Shown: positions 9,727-19,029, counted from the first letter of the stretch. The stretch: 64,000 nt of DNA from Sulfitobacter sp. THAF37 (GCF_009363555.1 NZ_CP045372.1:682001-746000); one strand, 5' to 3'. Made by a program: numbers and translations. The notes: generated by a model from the letters alone, not told the origin.

Positions 9727-9881
9727 TCACGCGCCCCGGGCCGGGCAAAGGTGCTGCCCCGCCCTCTCTTTTCGGGTATAGATACGCCCATGCAGGCATC
9801 CGCCGCTGGCGCACCGGAAAAAGCAGGGCGCCAGCGACGGGATGGCGGGTGGGGCGCCGCGGCACGCGCGCGTCACCCCCA

Positions 9882-11426
9882 TCACGCAAAAATTCCCTGC
9901 AGAAACCACTGCGGATCGCCACCACGCCCATCTCCGAGGATCCCCTGGCGAAACAGCCAGAAGCGCCGCCCATCCGTTACCTCGACCTTGTAGTAATCCC
10001 GCAACCGCGTGCCGGGCCGGTCTCGCCACCATTCCGGTGCGATCCGTTCCGGCCCCTCGTGCCGCGCGGTCAGATAGGCCACCCGCCGCCATCGGAACCG
10101 CGCGGGCGGCCCCTCGGGAACGGCATAGAGCACCACGATCTCCTCTGGCGGGATCAGGATCCGCAGGGGCCGCGCGCGTGTCATCGCCGGAGGGTCGCAC
10201 ACCGCCGCCCCCAGCGCAGGCACCTGCGTCTCCACCCGTTCGGGCAGATGGCTTTCGCGCCAGTCGGACCAGGTGACCTTGCCCGGCCCCAGTCTGGCCG
10301 TCAGCCTGTCCAGCAGCGCCGCCACGTCACGGGCCGCATCGCGCTTGCCGTCCAGCGTATCCTGATGCAGCGCGAGCGGTTCCACCGCCAGCGCCTCCAG
10401 TGTCAGCAGGTCGAAACCGAAACCGGGGTCGATCCCTTCCGTCTTGCCGCTCAGCAGCCGCAACAGATGCGCCGGATCGCGGCTGGCCTGCGCCAGTGCC
10501 ACGTCGCGGCTGCGCCATTCGCCATCCACACGGTAGATCGTCAGCCGCAGCCGCCGTGCGCCGCGTTCTGCCCGCGCCAGCTGCGCAGAGAGGTCCGACG
10601 CCAGCGCCTCCAGATGTGGCACCGGGTCGATCACCGGTTCGGCCAACCGCGCCCGCGCCAGCCAGCGCGGGGTCTCCGCCGGGGCGTTCAGCGGATCGCT
10701 TTGCCGCCCCAGCGCGCGGTCCAGCAGCACCAGCGGGTTGAGGTCCGCGGCCAGCCGGTCGAACCGCCGCATCAGCGCCACCCGTGGCACCTGCATCAGT
10801 GCGCCCAGCGTCTTCAACCCCAGCCGCCCCAGCAACCGAACCGTGTCTTCTTGCAGTCGCAGGGCCGCCACCGGCAGGGGGGCCAGCGCCACCTCCAGAT
10901 CGTCCGGCCCGCAGATCACCTGCCCCGCCCCATGACGGGCCAGCATCCGGGCAGCGCCCCGCGTCGGCGCCAGGGCCAGCCGCGCCGACAGCCCCTGCAT
11001 GCGAAACCGCACGCTTATGTCGCGCAGCAGCGCCGCCTCTCCGCCAAACAGATGCGCGGCCCCGGTCACATCCAGTACGATCCCGGAGTGGCCATCGCGC
11101 ACCGTCCAGGGGCACCAGCGCCGCGCCCATTGCGCCACCCGGTCCAGCAGCGCCACGTCGCCCTGCGGATCGGCCCGCTCCACGTGCAGGTCCGGATGTA
11201 TTGCCTGTACGTCCACCACCCGCGCGCCCGACGCGATGTCCCGCTGCGCGGCACTCGCGTTCACCGCATGAATGACCGGCCCGTGGCTGCCCTGAGTGGC
11301 CAGCACAACCGGCACCTCATCCCCCGGCAGAGTACGCTGCTGCGCCGCGATCCTGCGCCAGCGGTCCATCGCCAGATCTGGAAACCAGACGGAGACGATC
11401 CTTGCCCCTTGCGGCCCGGGCGTCAC
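9882..11426 (-). CDS. imuB: ImuB, Y-family DNA polymerase-like protein
   Basis: Non-catalytic Y-family homologue that links DnaE2 to the beta clamp in the mutasome. The start is placed at the GTG at 11426, giving about 514 residues beginning MTPGPQGARIVSVWFPDLAMDRW; this matches the usual ImuB beginning, whereas the longer frame is translated imuA sequence. The palm region has VSVWFPDLAMD and a later HSGIVLDVTGAAHLFGG segment, consistent with loss of the catalytic acidic residues seen in true Y polymerases. It overlaps the 3' end of imuA by about 110 bases in another frame, a common arrangement for this cassette. Confidence 0.93.
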   Translation of the reverse strand: MTPGPQGARIVSVWFPDLAMDRWRRIAAQQRTLPGDEVPVVLATQGSHGPVIHAVNASAAQRDIASGARVVDVQAIHPDLHVERADPQGDVALLDRVAQWARRWCPWTVRDGHSGIVLDVTGAAHLFGGEAALLRDISVRFRMQGLSARLALAPTRGAARMLARHGAGQVICGPDDLEVALAPLPVAALRLQEDTVRLLGRLGLKTLGALMQVPRVALMRRFDRLAADLNPLVLLDRALGRQSDPLNAPAETPRWLARARLAEPVIDPVPHLEALASDLSAQLARAERGARRLRLTIYRVDGEWRSRDVALAQASRDPAHLLRLLSGKTEGIDPGFGFDLLTLEALAVEPLALHQDTLDGKRDAARDVAALLDRLTARLGPGKVTWSDWRESHLPERVETQVPALGAAVCDPPAMTRARPLRILIPPEEIVVLYAVPEGPPARFRWRRVAYLTARHEGPERIAPEWWRDRPGTRLRDYYKVEVTDGRRFWLFRQGILGDGRGGDPQWFLQGIFA

Positions 11427-12051
11427 AAGACGCCTCCCACACCCCCGGTGCCCGGCCGCGCGCGCGAAACAGCTCCGCCTCCCACAGGGGCGTGCCCGGA
11501 GCATGTCGGTTCCACGGGTTCCGCGCAGACGGCAACGAGCGCAGGCGCCAACGTTCGCGCGCCGCCGACAGCGCCCCGTGATCGCCCGACCGGATCAGCC
11601 AGATCGGCACGCCCGAAGCTTCGGCCCGCAAGGCCAGGCGCTTGGTCGCGGTAAAGCTCAACACTTCGGGCGCGCCGTGAATCTCGCCCACCACGGCGGA
11701 AAGGCCCGCGCATCCCGCCGCTTCTTCCATCGTCCAAAGAACATCGCGCGGATGGCTGACGTCGACCCGCAGAATTGGTGCCCGCACCCCCAACCCGCGC
11801 AGGGCGGGGCCGTAAAGCTGCCCGTTCTCGCGCCGTGACATCCGGTCGCTGACCCAAAGCACCGGCTCCGCACTGTCGGGCAGCGCCGCCAGCACGAACC
11901 CCGTCACCGCCGCGTCGAAAGGCCCGCCCGCAAGCACGTCGCGCAACACCGGGGCATCCGCAGCACCCGGCTGGCCGGGAGACGCGACAGGCTGAACCAG
12001 ATGTTTGTCCGACAGGGCAATCACCTGCCCAAGAGGAGAATCGGGTGGCAT
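11317..12051 (-). CDS. imuA: ImuA, RecA/SulA-like damage-inducible protein
   Basis: First gene of the mutasome operon, needed with ImuB and DnaE2 for induced mutagenesis. The ATG at 12051 (MPPDSPLGQVIALSDKHL) is chosen because CCTCC at 12057-12061 (GGAGG on the coding strand) lies at ribosome-binding distance. The ATG at 12063 would sit only two bases from the LexA box and lacks such a site. About 244 residues; the family is a degenerate RecA-like fold, here with VTGFVLAALPD and PVLWVSDRMSRREN segments. The C-terminus overlaps imuB and may be poorly conserved. Confidence 0.88.
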   Translation of the reverse strand: MPPDSPLGQVIALSDKHLVQPVASPGQPGAADAPVLRDVLAGGPFDAAVTGFVLAALPDSAEPVLWVSDRMSRRENGQLYGPALRGLGVRAPILRVDVSHPRDVLWTMEEAAGCAGLSAVVGEIHGAPEVLSFTATKRLALRAEASGVPIWLIRSGDHGALSAARERWRLRSLPSARNPWNRHAPGTPLWEAELFRARGRAPGVWEASCDARAARGKDRLRLVSRSGDGPLAQDRGAAAYSAGG

Positions 12052-12064
12052 ACATTCCTCCATT

Positions 12065-12079
12065 GTTCATGTTTTGTTC
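12065..12079 (-). promoter_or_regulatory. LexA (SOS) box of the imuA-imuB-dnaE2 operon
   Basis: GTTCATGTTTTGTTC is an exact match to the alphaproteobacterial LexA site GTTC-N7-GTTC. It lies 13 bases upstream of the imuA start chosen from the GGAGG site, so bound LexA would cover the transcription or translation initiation region. Family knowledge: this cassette is LexA-controlled in many Alphaproteobacteria. Confidence 0.85.
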
Positions 12080-12215
12080 TAATTGAAAAGACATCAAAAT
12101 GCCAACGGACTTTCTGCGGCAGGACCGGAAAAACATAGTAAAGAACACCATCCATCAGCTGCACATCTCTCCCTGCGGCGGTCTGCACCCAACAGATGTG
12201 CTACTTGGAGACGCC

Positions 12216-12722
12216 TTAAGGGCGATGTTCCAGCATCGCCCGCGAATGGACGATCAGCTTGTCCAGGATCGCATCGAAGGCTCCGACCTCCTCTACCGTC
12301 AGAGGGGCGAGCACCTTTTCGTTCCGTTCCAGCACATGTGTCATGACGCGGCCATACAGCGTCGTGCCCTTTGCGGTCAGTTTCAGCGCCACCGCACGCC
12401 CATCATTGGGGTCCGTTGTATCGACGATGAGCCGCGCAGCGGTCAACTGCTTGATCACCCTGCTCAACTGGCTCTTGTCCATCAGCAAAATCTCGGCGAC
12501 ATCGCCGGCCCGTGTGGGTTGATGGGCCCGGATCACAGCCAGCACACGCCAGCTTGCGATGCTCAGGTCGAACATTGAGTCCGCCCATTGGCTCGCCGAA
12601 CGGTCCTGAATGACGCAGAGTGTGTGCAGCTTGAACGTGATGACATCCTCAATCCCGTCCGCGACGGGATGCTTGCCGCGCCGGTTATCGGACGCGCCCG
12701 AAGTGTCAAATTCGTCTGGCAT
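12216..12722 (-). CDS. MarR-family transcriptional regulator
   Basis: 168 residues with a winged helix-turn-helix in the middle: WRVLAVIRAHQPTRAGDVAEILLMDKSQLSRVIKQLTAARLI and the wing around DTTDPNDGRAVALKLTAKG. The N-terminal 25 residues are polar and not conserved in the family. It lies between the SOS operon and a divergent RNA helicase gene, and neither neighbour clearly indicates a target. The effector is unknown. Confidence 0.9.
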   Translation of the reverse strand: MPDEFDTSGASDNRRGKHPVADGIEDVITFKLHTLCVIQDRSASQWADSMFDLSIASWRVLAVIRAHQPTRAGDVAEILLMDKSQLSRVIKQLTAARLIVDTTDPNDGRAVALKLTAKGTTLYGRVMTHVLERNEKVLAPLTVEEVGAFDAILDKLIVHSRAMLEHRP

Positions 12723-12883
12723 TGCCTGCCTCCGTCATCAATGGCAAGGACTTAATTGACAAAATCCAATAAGCTCAAGTCGAAACTGCATCCGCATCGA
12801 CCTTTTTTACAGGGAAGAAGCCCATGTACAAACGTCCCCGAACCCCCTAAGGCCTGCCCATCCCCTTCAGGTGCCACCGTGCG

Positions 12884-15091
12884 ATGCACAGCGACCTCAT
12901 CAACAGGACAACCTCCCCCGTGATCCAGACCATCGCAGACGCCCTTGCCGCCCAAGGCTACGACACCCTTACCCCCGTCCAGGAGGCCGTCACCGACCCT
13001 GCGCTGGAAGAGGCGGACCTGCTGGTCTCGGCTCAGACCGGGTCGGGCAAGACGGTGGGCTTCGGGCTTGCCATCGCCCCCACCCTGCTGGGCGATCAGC
13101 CGCGCTTCGGTCCCGCCGGAACGCCGCTGGCGCTGGTCATCGCACCCACCCGCGAACTGGCGATGCAGGTCTCGCGGGAACTGGGCTGGCTATACGGTCA
13201 GGCGGGCGCCGTTGTGACCACCTGCGTGGGCGGCATGGACCAGCGCACCGAACGCCGCGCGCTGGACCGTGGCGCGCATGTGGTGGTGGCCACACCCGGG
13301 CGCCTGTGCGACCATATCAAGCGCGGCAATATCGACCTGTCCACCCTGCGCGCCGTGGTGCTGGACGAAGCCGATGAAATGCTTGACCTCGGTTTCCGCG
13401 AAGAGCTGGAATTCATCCTCTCCGAAGCCCCGGAAGATCGGCGCACGCTGATGTTCTCGGCCACTGTTCCCGCCGCCATCGCCAAACTGGCGCAATCCTA
13501 TCAGAAGGACGCCCAGCGCGTCGCGACCACCGGCGAGGCGCGCCAGCACAGCGACATCGAATACCGCGCGCTGAACGTGCACCCCCGCGATACCGAGAAC
13601 GCCATCATCAACGTGCTGCGGTTCTACGAGGCCAAGAATGCCATCGTGTTCTGCAACACCCGTGCCGCCGTTGCGCGGCTGACCACGAAATTCACCAACC
13701 GCGGGTTTTCCGTCGTGGCCCTGTCGGGTGAGCTGACGCAATCGGAACGCACCAATGCGCTGCAGGCCCTGCGCGACGGGCGCGCGCGCGTCTGCATTGC
13801 CACCGATGTGGCCGCACGGGGCATCGACCTGCCAAACCTCGAACTGGTGATCCACGCGGACCTGCCCAGCAACGCCGATACGCTGCTGCACCGTTCTGGC
13901 CGTACGGGGCGTGCGGGACGCAAGGGCGTCTCTGCCCTGATCGTGCCGCCCAAGATGAAGACCAAGGCCAACCGCCTGCTGGGCTGGGCCAAGCTCAAGG
14001 CCGAATGGGCCGCCGCCCCCTCAGCCGAAGAAGTTAATGCCGCGGACGAGGCGCGGCTGCTGTCGGATCCGGCGTGGGAAGCGCCCGTGCCCGAAGACGC
14101 AGCCGATTTCGTTGCCAGCCTGGTCGAAAAATACAGTGCCGAACAACTGGCTACCGCTTTCGTGAACCTCTACCGCGCCCGGGCCTCCGCGCCCGAGGAT
14201 CTGGCCGATCCCGGATCGAAGGACGACAGCAAGCGCCCGGCCTTCGGACCCTCCGTCTGGTTCTCCGTCAGTCAGGGCCGCAACGACGGGGCCGAACCCC
14301 GCACGCTGCTGCCGATGCTGTGCCGCGCGGGCGATTTGACCAAGGATGACATCGGCGCGATCCGCGTACAGGCCAGCCACAGCTTCGTGGAAATTCTTGC
14401 AAGCTCCGCGCCCAAGTTCCTCAATGCCCTCGGTCCCGACCGCACCGCAGAGGAAGGCGCGGTGGTCACTCAGTTGGACAAGGCGCCGGACCTGCCCAAG
14501 GGCGGACCCGCTTCGCGCGCGCCACGCGGCCCGAAACCCGGTGGCCCGAAGCCGCAGCGCAAACCCGCCTATGATCCCGACGCGCCATCACGCCCCCGCG
14601 AAACGCGTGCGCCCCGCGATGCAGCGACCGTGACAGAGACACCTGCGGAAAAGCCAAAATTCGACAAACCGAAGTTTGATAAACCAAAGACCGACAGGCC
14701 GAAATTCGACAAGCCCAAAGCGCCCAAGGGCGAACGCCCGCCAAAGTCGCACAAGACGGACCGCAGCCCGATGAAGCCCGGCGCCACGCCCAAGCCGAAA
14801 TCCGGCCCCAAGGGCGAAGCCCCGGCGAAACCCAGGGCCAAGGCGGTCTGGAAAAAGGACGCGGCCCCCTCCGCAACGACGGGCAAGCCCAAGGGCAAGG
14901 TAACGCGCCCCCGTGACGCGGGCGCCGCCCCGGCAGAGTCGACCTACAAACGCGCCTCCGATCCTTCAAAGCGTTTCACGCCACCGAACAAGATCGGCAA
15001 GCAGGACGGCAAGCCCGCCGCCCGCGGCAAAACTTCCGGACGACCCAAGGGAGGCAACGCCGTTCCGCGCCGGGGCAAAAGCGCAAAGTAA
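12884..15091 (+). CDS. DEAD-box RNA helicase with DbpA-like RNA-binding domain and basic tail
   Basis: ATP-dependent RNA helicase, probably acting in ribosome assembly or RNA turnover. All core motifs are seen: TPVQEA (Q), AQTGSGKT (I), PTRELA (Ia), TPGR (Ib), DEAD (II), SAT (III), ATDVAARGID (V) and HRSGRTGRAG (VI), within about residues 1-380. A DbpA-type RNA-binding fold follows near residues 480-520 (GAIRVQASHSFVEIL). The last ~200 residues are low-complexity and Lys/Pro-rich, with a short repeat of the form KPKFD between about 587 and 608. The total of 735 residues is long for the family because of this tail. Monocistronic by position. Confidence 0.95.
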   Translation: MHSDLINRTTSPVIQTIADALAAQGYDTLTPVQEAVTDPALEEADLLVSAQTGSGKTVGFGLAIAPTLLGDQPRFGPAGTPLALVIAPTRELAMQVSRELGWLYGQAGAVVTTCVGGMDQRTERRALDRGAHVVVATPGRLCDHIKRGNIDLSTLRAVVLDEADEMLDLGFREELEFILSEAPEDRRTLMFSATVPAAIAKLAQSYQKDAQRVATTGEARQHSDIEYRALNVHPRDTENAIINVLRFYEAKNAIVFCNTRAAVARLTTKFTNRGFSVVALSGELTQSERTNALQALRDGRARVCIATDVAARGIDLPNLELVIHADLPSNADTLLHRSGRTGRAGRKGVSALIVPPKMKTKANRLLGWAKLKAEWAAAPSAEEVNAADEARLLSDPAWEAPVPEDAADFVASLVEKYSAEQLATAFVNLYRARASAPEDLADPGSKDDSKRPAFGPSVWFSVSQGRNDGAEPRTLLPMLCRAGDLTKDDIGAIRVQASHSFVEILASSAPKFLNALGPDRTAEEGAVVTQLDKAPDLPKGGPASRAPRGPKPGGPKPQRKPAYDPDAPSRPRETRAPRDAATVTETPAEKPKFDKPKFDKPKTDRPKFDKPKAPKGERPPKSHKTDRSPMKPGATPKPKSGPKGEAPAKPRAKAVWKKDAAPSATTGKPKGKVTRPRDAGAAPAESTYKRASDPSKRFTPPNKIGKQDGKPAARGKTSGRPKGGNAVPRRGKSAK

Positions 15092-15275
15092 CGCCGCCCC
15101 GTGGCGGCATGCGCCCTATCCCTGCAAAATCGGATGGTTCACGAAGCCCGTTACCTCGCCTCGGAGTGAATGAACGCCCTCTCTGCCGATTTGGCAGCAC
15201 TCCCTGTCGAGATGGCGCCGCAGCCGCGGACCAGGGCAACCGACCGGACCAATGCTGCCGGTATCGTGCCCCGGA

Positions 15276-16550
15276 TCAGCCCTTTCCCTTCCACGGGACA
15301 AGGAACCGCTCCGCCGCCCGCATCAGCATGTCGATGCCAAAGCCGATGACGCCGATCAGGATGATCCCCATGATCACGATATCGGTGTTCTGGAACTTGG
15401 ACGCGGTCATGATCATCATGCCTGCCCCCTGTTCGGCTGCGACCAGTTCCGCCGCCACAACCGTGCCCCAGCACACGCCCATGGCGACGCGCGCGCCGGT
15501 GAAAATCTCGGGCAGCGAGTTTGGAATGATCACATAGCGCATGATCTGCCACTTGCTGGCCCCCAGTGAATAGGCGGCGTGAACCTTGGAAATCTTGACG
15601 CCCGACACGCCCGAGCGTGCCGCGATCGCCATGATCCACAGGGCCGCGAGGAACAGCAGGATGATCTTGCCCGCCTCACCGATCCCGGCCCAGATGATGA
15701 CCAGCGGGATCAGGGCCAGCGGCGGCACGGGGCGCATGAACTCGACAATCGGGTCGAACCAACCCCGAAACCAGTTGCTCAGCCCCATCGCATATCCCAG
15801 CGGAATTCCCACGAGGGCGCCCAGAAGGAACCCCACGACCACCCGGAACAGCGAATAACCCAGATGTTCCAGCAAAGTGAAATTACGGAAACCCTCGTCC
15901 ATGATCTGTAGCGTCCGTGTCCAGACCTCTTCCGGCGCGGGCAGATACAGCGGTTCCATCTGCCAGCCGCGGGAGGGCTGGAAGTTCGGCGTGCCCTTGT
16001 CCGACAGCGTCACCGATCCGTTCGCCGTCCGGACCGTGCCGCCAGGGGCGATTTCCTTGCCGTCGATGGCGATCACCTGGGCACCGTCGCTCTTGCCGAT
16101 CTCGTCGTTCGCGTCGACCCGGATCAGCCCGCTGCGCCATTGCGTGATGGTCACCGAATCGTTCTTGGCAAAGCCGTCGCCCGGCTCGACCTCGGCCTCT
16201 TCCGCAGGCGCGCCACGCGGGTGGACCACCACTGTCACGGTGGCATCGTCCGTCCCTTGTCCGGGGGCCTGCGCGGTGTAGGTAAAGGTCGTGGTGCCCG
16301 CGAAAGGTCCGGGCGCGTGCAGAAGCGATGGCAACAGGCTCGACCCGGTAAAAACGCCCCACATCACAAAGATCGTCAGCACCGACAGGACACCGGCGAT
16401 GCGGTTCGGCCGCACGGCACTTTCGTCGCCGAACTTCACGGTCTTGAGCGAGGTATAATCGCGCGTCGCCTTGTGCAGCACCTTGGTCACGACAAAGGCG
16501 CTTACAACGAAAATGGCGATGTAGATCAGCAGAAAGAAGAAACCGGTCAT
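15276..16550 (-). CDS. tauC: Taurine ABC transporter permease TauC with large extracytoplasmic insertion
   Basis: Membrane subunit of the taurine importer. The start is the ATG at 16550, which overlaps the tauB stop as ATGA; the longer frame covers tauB. The protein has about 424 residues, whereas TauC is usually near 280. Residues 1-25 form an extra membrane helix. A second helix precedes a ~110-residue soluble stretch (TTTFTYTAQAPGQ to RGWQMEP) placed just before the usual LYLPAPEEVW motif. The rest is a standard BPD permease with the coupling loop GASKWQIMRYVIIPNSLPEI. Last gene of tauABC. Confidence 0.93.
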   Translation of the reverse strand: MTGFFFLLIYIAIFVVSAFVVTKVLHKATRDYTSLKTVKFGDESAVRPNRIAGVLSVLTIFVMWGVFTGSSLLPSLLHAPGPFAGTTTFTYTAQAPGQGTDDATVTVVVHPRGAPAEEAEVEPGDGFAKNDSVTITQWRSGLIRVDANDEIGKSDGAQVIAIDGKEIAPGGTVRTANGSVTLSDKGTPNFQPSRGWQMEPLYLPAPEEVWTRTLQIMDEGFRNFTLLEHLGYSLFRVVVGFLLGALVGIPLGYAMGLSNWFRGWFDPIVEFMRPVPPLALIPLVIIWAGIGEAGKIILLFLAALWIMAIAARSGVSGVKISKVHAAYSLGASKWQIMRYVIIPNSLPEIFTGARVAMGVCWGTVVAAELVAAEQGAGMMIMTASKFQNTDIVIMGIILIGVIGFGIDMLMRAAERFLVPWKGKG

Positions 16551-17353
16551 GCCGCGTCCTCCTTTGTGCCCATGATCTCTTCCTCCATATCCCAGATCAT
16601 GTTGAGGATTTCTTCCCGCCGGGGGCCGAACTCTTCGTGTTTCTTGACCTCCCTCAGGTCGGCGTTCACGCCCAGCTCCGCAAAGGGCAGGCGATATTCC
16701 TTGTGGATGCGGCCGGGCCGCGGGGCCATGACGATCAGCCGCTCGCCCAGCAACAGCGCCTCTTCGACCGAGTGGGTGATCAGGATGATCGTCTTGCCTG
16801 TCTCCTTCCACAGCTTCAGAACGAGGCTTTGCATCTTTTCCCGTGTCAGCGCGTCCAGCGCGCCCAGCGGCTCGTCCATGAGGATCACATCCGGATCGTT
16901 GGCCAGACACCGTGCCAGCGCGACGCGCTGCTGCATCCCGCCCGAGAGTTCGTAGACCGCCTTTTCCTTGAAGTCCTTCAGGCCGACCACATCCAATAGA
17001 TGATTCACGGTCTCGGCCTTTTCCTTCTTGGGCATCCCCTTCATCGAGGGGCCGAACCCGACATTTTCACGCACCGACATCCACTCGAACAAAGCGCCCT
17101 GCTGGAACACCATCCCACGTTCCGCGTCGGGCCCGGTGATCTGGTGTCCGTTCAGCGTCATCCTGCCGCCCGTCGGTGCCAGGAAGCCGGCCACGATGTT
17201 CAAAAGCGTGGTCTTGCCGCACCCCGAGGGGCCAAGCACGCTCAGCAGTTCACCCTCCTTGAGATTAAGCGACACGTCCTGCAGCGCCTGCACATGACCG
17301 CCGTCGGGCAGGTCAAATCGCATGGAAAGATTTTCGATGGAGAGTCCGCTCAT
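16547..17353 (-). CDS. tauB: Taurine ABC transporter ATP-binding protein TauB
   Basis: ATPase of the taurine importer; 268 residues from the ATG at 17353 (MSGLSIENLSMRF), which has an AAGG motif upstream. A TTG at 17383 would add ten residues. Walker A is GPSGCGKTTL, the signature is LSGGMQQRVALAR, Walker B is VILMDEP, and the switch histidine is in ILITHSVEEA. The C-terminus extends past the ATPase core with a charged segment. It sits between tauA (132 bases upstream) and tauC (4-base overlap). Confidence 0.95.
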   Translation of the reverse strand: MSGLSIENLSMRFDLPDGGHVQALQDVSLNLKEGELLSVLGPSGCGKTTLLNIVAGFLAPTGGRMTLNGHQITGPDAERGMVFQQGALFEWMSVRENVGFGPSMKGMPKKEKAETVNHLLDVVGLKDFKEKAVYELSGGMQQRVALARCLANDPDVILMDEPLGALDALTREKMQSLVLKLWKETGKTIILITHSVEEALLLGERLIVMAPRPGRIHKEYRLPFAELGVNADLREVKKHEEFGPRREEILNMIWDMEEEIMGTKEDAA

Positions 17354-17485
17354 GGTATCGGCCTTCTGCCCCGATAGAGGCAATGGGGCGGGTCGGACCC
17401 GCCTCAGTTTTGTCAGGATAGGATAAAGTGGTGCGGGGTAGGAAAGTGCCGACGCGGTACGGATGCCCGCGTCGGCCTCAGCGGA

Positions 17486-18505
17486 TCAGGAGCCGCTGTT
17501 CATCATCTCTTGCGCCGCTTCCAGCGGGCCGGTGTTCACTGCACCTTCGTAGCTGTCCAGCGCAGAGTCGATCGACCCGGCCTCGACAAAGACCTCGGCA
17601 ACGCCCTTCATGAAGGTTGCCGCATTGCCACCCAGCCAACGCTCGGAAAGCTGCTCTTCCACGGTGGGGAACTTGAAGGTCGAGATCGCAGCACGGGCTG
17701 CTTCAAGGTCCATGCCGGATTGCTCTGCGATCTGGGCCAGCATCTCGTCGCTGGGGTCCGCGGCCCACTGCGCGTTGGCCTCTGCGGTGACCTGCAGGAA
17801 TTTCGCCAACTCTTCGCCGTTCTCGGCGGCATAGGACGCGGGCACCGAAGTCACGTCGAACACCAGAATCCCCAGCTCTTCTTTTTCGTCGCCTGTCAGC
17901 AGGACGTTGCCGTATTCCTTCATGCGGGTCAGACCGCCGCCGTAGCCGCAGGCGAAATCAACGGCACCCTGGCTCAGCGCGGCGGCACCTTCCGGCGGCG
18001 CCATGTCGACGATCTGCAGGCTGTCGAGCGGAACGCCGAAATGGTCCATCTGGCGCAGGAAGCCGTAATGCGCCGCCGTGCCGAGCGGCACCGCAACCTT
18101 CTTGCCTTCGAGTTCCGACGCGCTGTTCTTGTCGATCTCCAGATCGGCCTTCACCACGCAGTTGTCGTTGTCCGAATAGGACACCGCCACATCGACCACT
18201 TGAATATCCTGACCGCCCGATGCCGCGACCACGAAAGGGGGCACGCCCTGGCTGACGGAAATCTGCACATCGCCCGAAGCCATGGCGGCGGACATTGCGG
18301 TGCCGGTCTCGAACGAAACCCAGTTGATTGTTTTGCCCAGTGCTTCCTCGTAGGCACCCGATGCCTTGGCCGCCAGCATCGGCATCGGCCACTCAAGGAA
18401 ATAGGCCACCGTGATCTCGCCTGAATGCGCATCGGCAAGAGCTGCCTGACCGGTCATCGCCATCACGGCGGCGGCAACAAAGCGGGTTGTGGTCTTATGG
18501 ATCAT
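17486..18505 (-). CDS. tauA: Taurine-binding periplasmic protein TauA
   Basis: Substrate-binding protein of the taurine importer. The 339 residues begin with a Sec signal peptide (MIHKTTTRFVAAAVMAMTG, cleavage near ALADA-HS). Family segments follow: ITVAYFLEWPMPMLAAK, the ligand-pocket stretch GDVQISVSQGVPPFV, and KKVAVPLGTAAHYGFL. It is first in tauABC. A pair of TauR-like repeats lies about 290 bases upstream on the same strand. Confidence 0.94.
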   Translation of the reverse strand: MIHKTTTRFVAAAVMAMTGQAALADAHSGEITVAYFLEWPMPMLAAKASGAYEEALGKTINWVSFETGTAMSAAMASGDVQISVSQGVPPFVVAASGGQDIQVVDVAVSYSDNDNCVVKADLEIDKNSASELEGKKVAVPLGTAAHYGFLRQMDHFGVPLDSLQIVDMAPPEGAAALSQGAVDFACGYGGGLTRMKEYGNVLLTGDEKEELGILVFDVTSVPASYAAENGEELAKFLQVTAEANAQWAADPSDEMLAQIAEQSGMDLEAARAAISTFKFPTVEEQLSERWLGGNAATFMKGVAEVFVEAGSIDSALDSYEGAVNTGPLEAAQEMMNSGS

Positions 18506-18795
18506 TGTAGTCTCCCTTTGATATTTACGGCGGACATTGGCTGCCCGTCATTGGATTGTCCGGTCTGATTTTCAGTTCCAAATTGGGCGCCATCCAGCGG
18601 AAAAAAGCAAGAGATGCAAATATTAAAGAAGAATCTTCACTTGTTTTTCCACCTGTTCCAGCCGCTACGCCGCTTCGGCTGATCGTTGTTTGAGCAAGGC
18701 ACGACAAAGAATTCACCAAAGCCGATTTCGCTATTTCGCCTCTTGAAAACCGTCACATCCTGGCCCGCGATCCTGTGTGCGATCGCGACACGAAC

Positions 18796-18828
18796 AAAGG
18801 TCCAACCTCCGGGGGTGCATAAGTCCAG
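18796..18828 (-). promoter_or_regulatory. Candidate TauR operator for tauABC
   Basis: On the minus strand CTGGACTTAT (18828 to 18819) is followed 23 bases on by TTGGACCTTT (18805 to 18796), separated by a GC-rich 13-base linker. Both resemble the CTGGACYTAA direct repeats described for TauR of Rhodobacter capsulatus (9 and 7 of 10). The orientation points to tauA, although 290 bases separate it from the start codon. Confidence 0.6.
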
Positions 18829-18904
18829 TTTGCGGCGGGTCGGCACGTATCGCGCGCCACCGATCGCCATCGTTGATATTGCGGACATTAGACAGGCCCA
18901 GCTT

Positions 18905-18937
18905 CTGGAGGTACCAATGGTGTTGATCTGGCCCTAC
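18905..18937 (+). promoter_or_regulatory. Candidate TauR operator for tpa
   Basis: CTGGAGGTAC (18905-18914) and CTGGCCCTAC (18928-18937) are direct repeats with the same 23-base period, ending 92 bases before the tpa start. They match CTGGACYTAA at 7 and 8 of 10. A further CTGGAAGTAA at 18944-18953 is out of phase. Confidence 0.5.
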
Positions 18938-19029
18938 TTGATTCTGGAAGTAACCTGCAAAGAGGGGGTCAGACGGGGCGCAGGCTGCCCCGAATTCACT
19001 CCGCTCTCCCAGCGACGAAAGGTCTGATC

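Larger units (their letters stand above)
18506..19029. other. Divergent tauA-tpa intergenic region (524 bp)
   Basis: Holds the control region for both transcription units. Two pairs of 10-bp direct repeats, each with a 23-bp period and opposite orientation, are listed separately. A short open frame at 18637-18888 on the minus strand has no family features and is not called. The segment just before tpa contains a GC-rich inverted repeat (GGGGCGCAGGCTGCCCC, about 18975-18991). Confidence 0.6.

Noticed and set aside
14640..14740. Short tandem repeats that could suggest a minisatellite or a phage-related protein
   Set aside because: They are in frame with the helicase and form part of its basic tail.
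18637..18888. An 83-codon frame in the tauA-tpa spacer
   Set aside because: It has no ribosome binding site or family features, and it overlaps the TauR-like repeats, which explain the sequence better.
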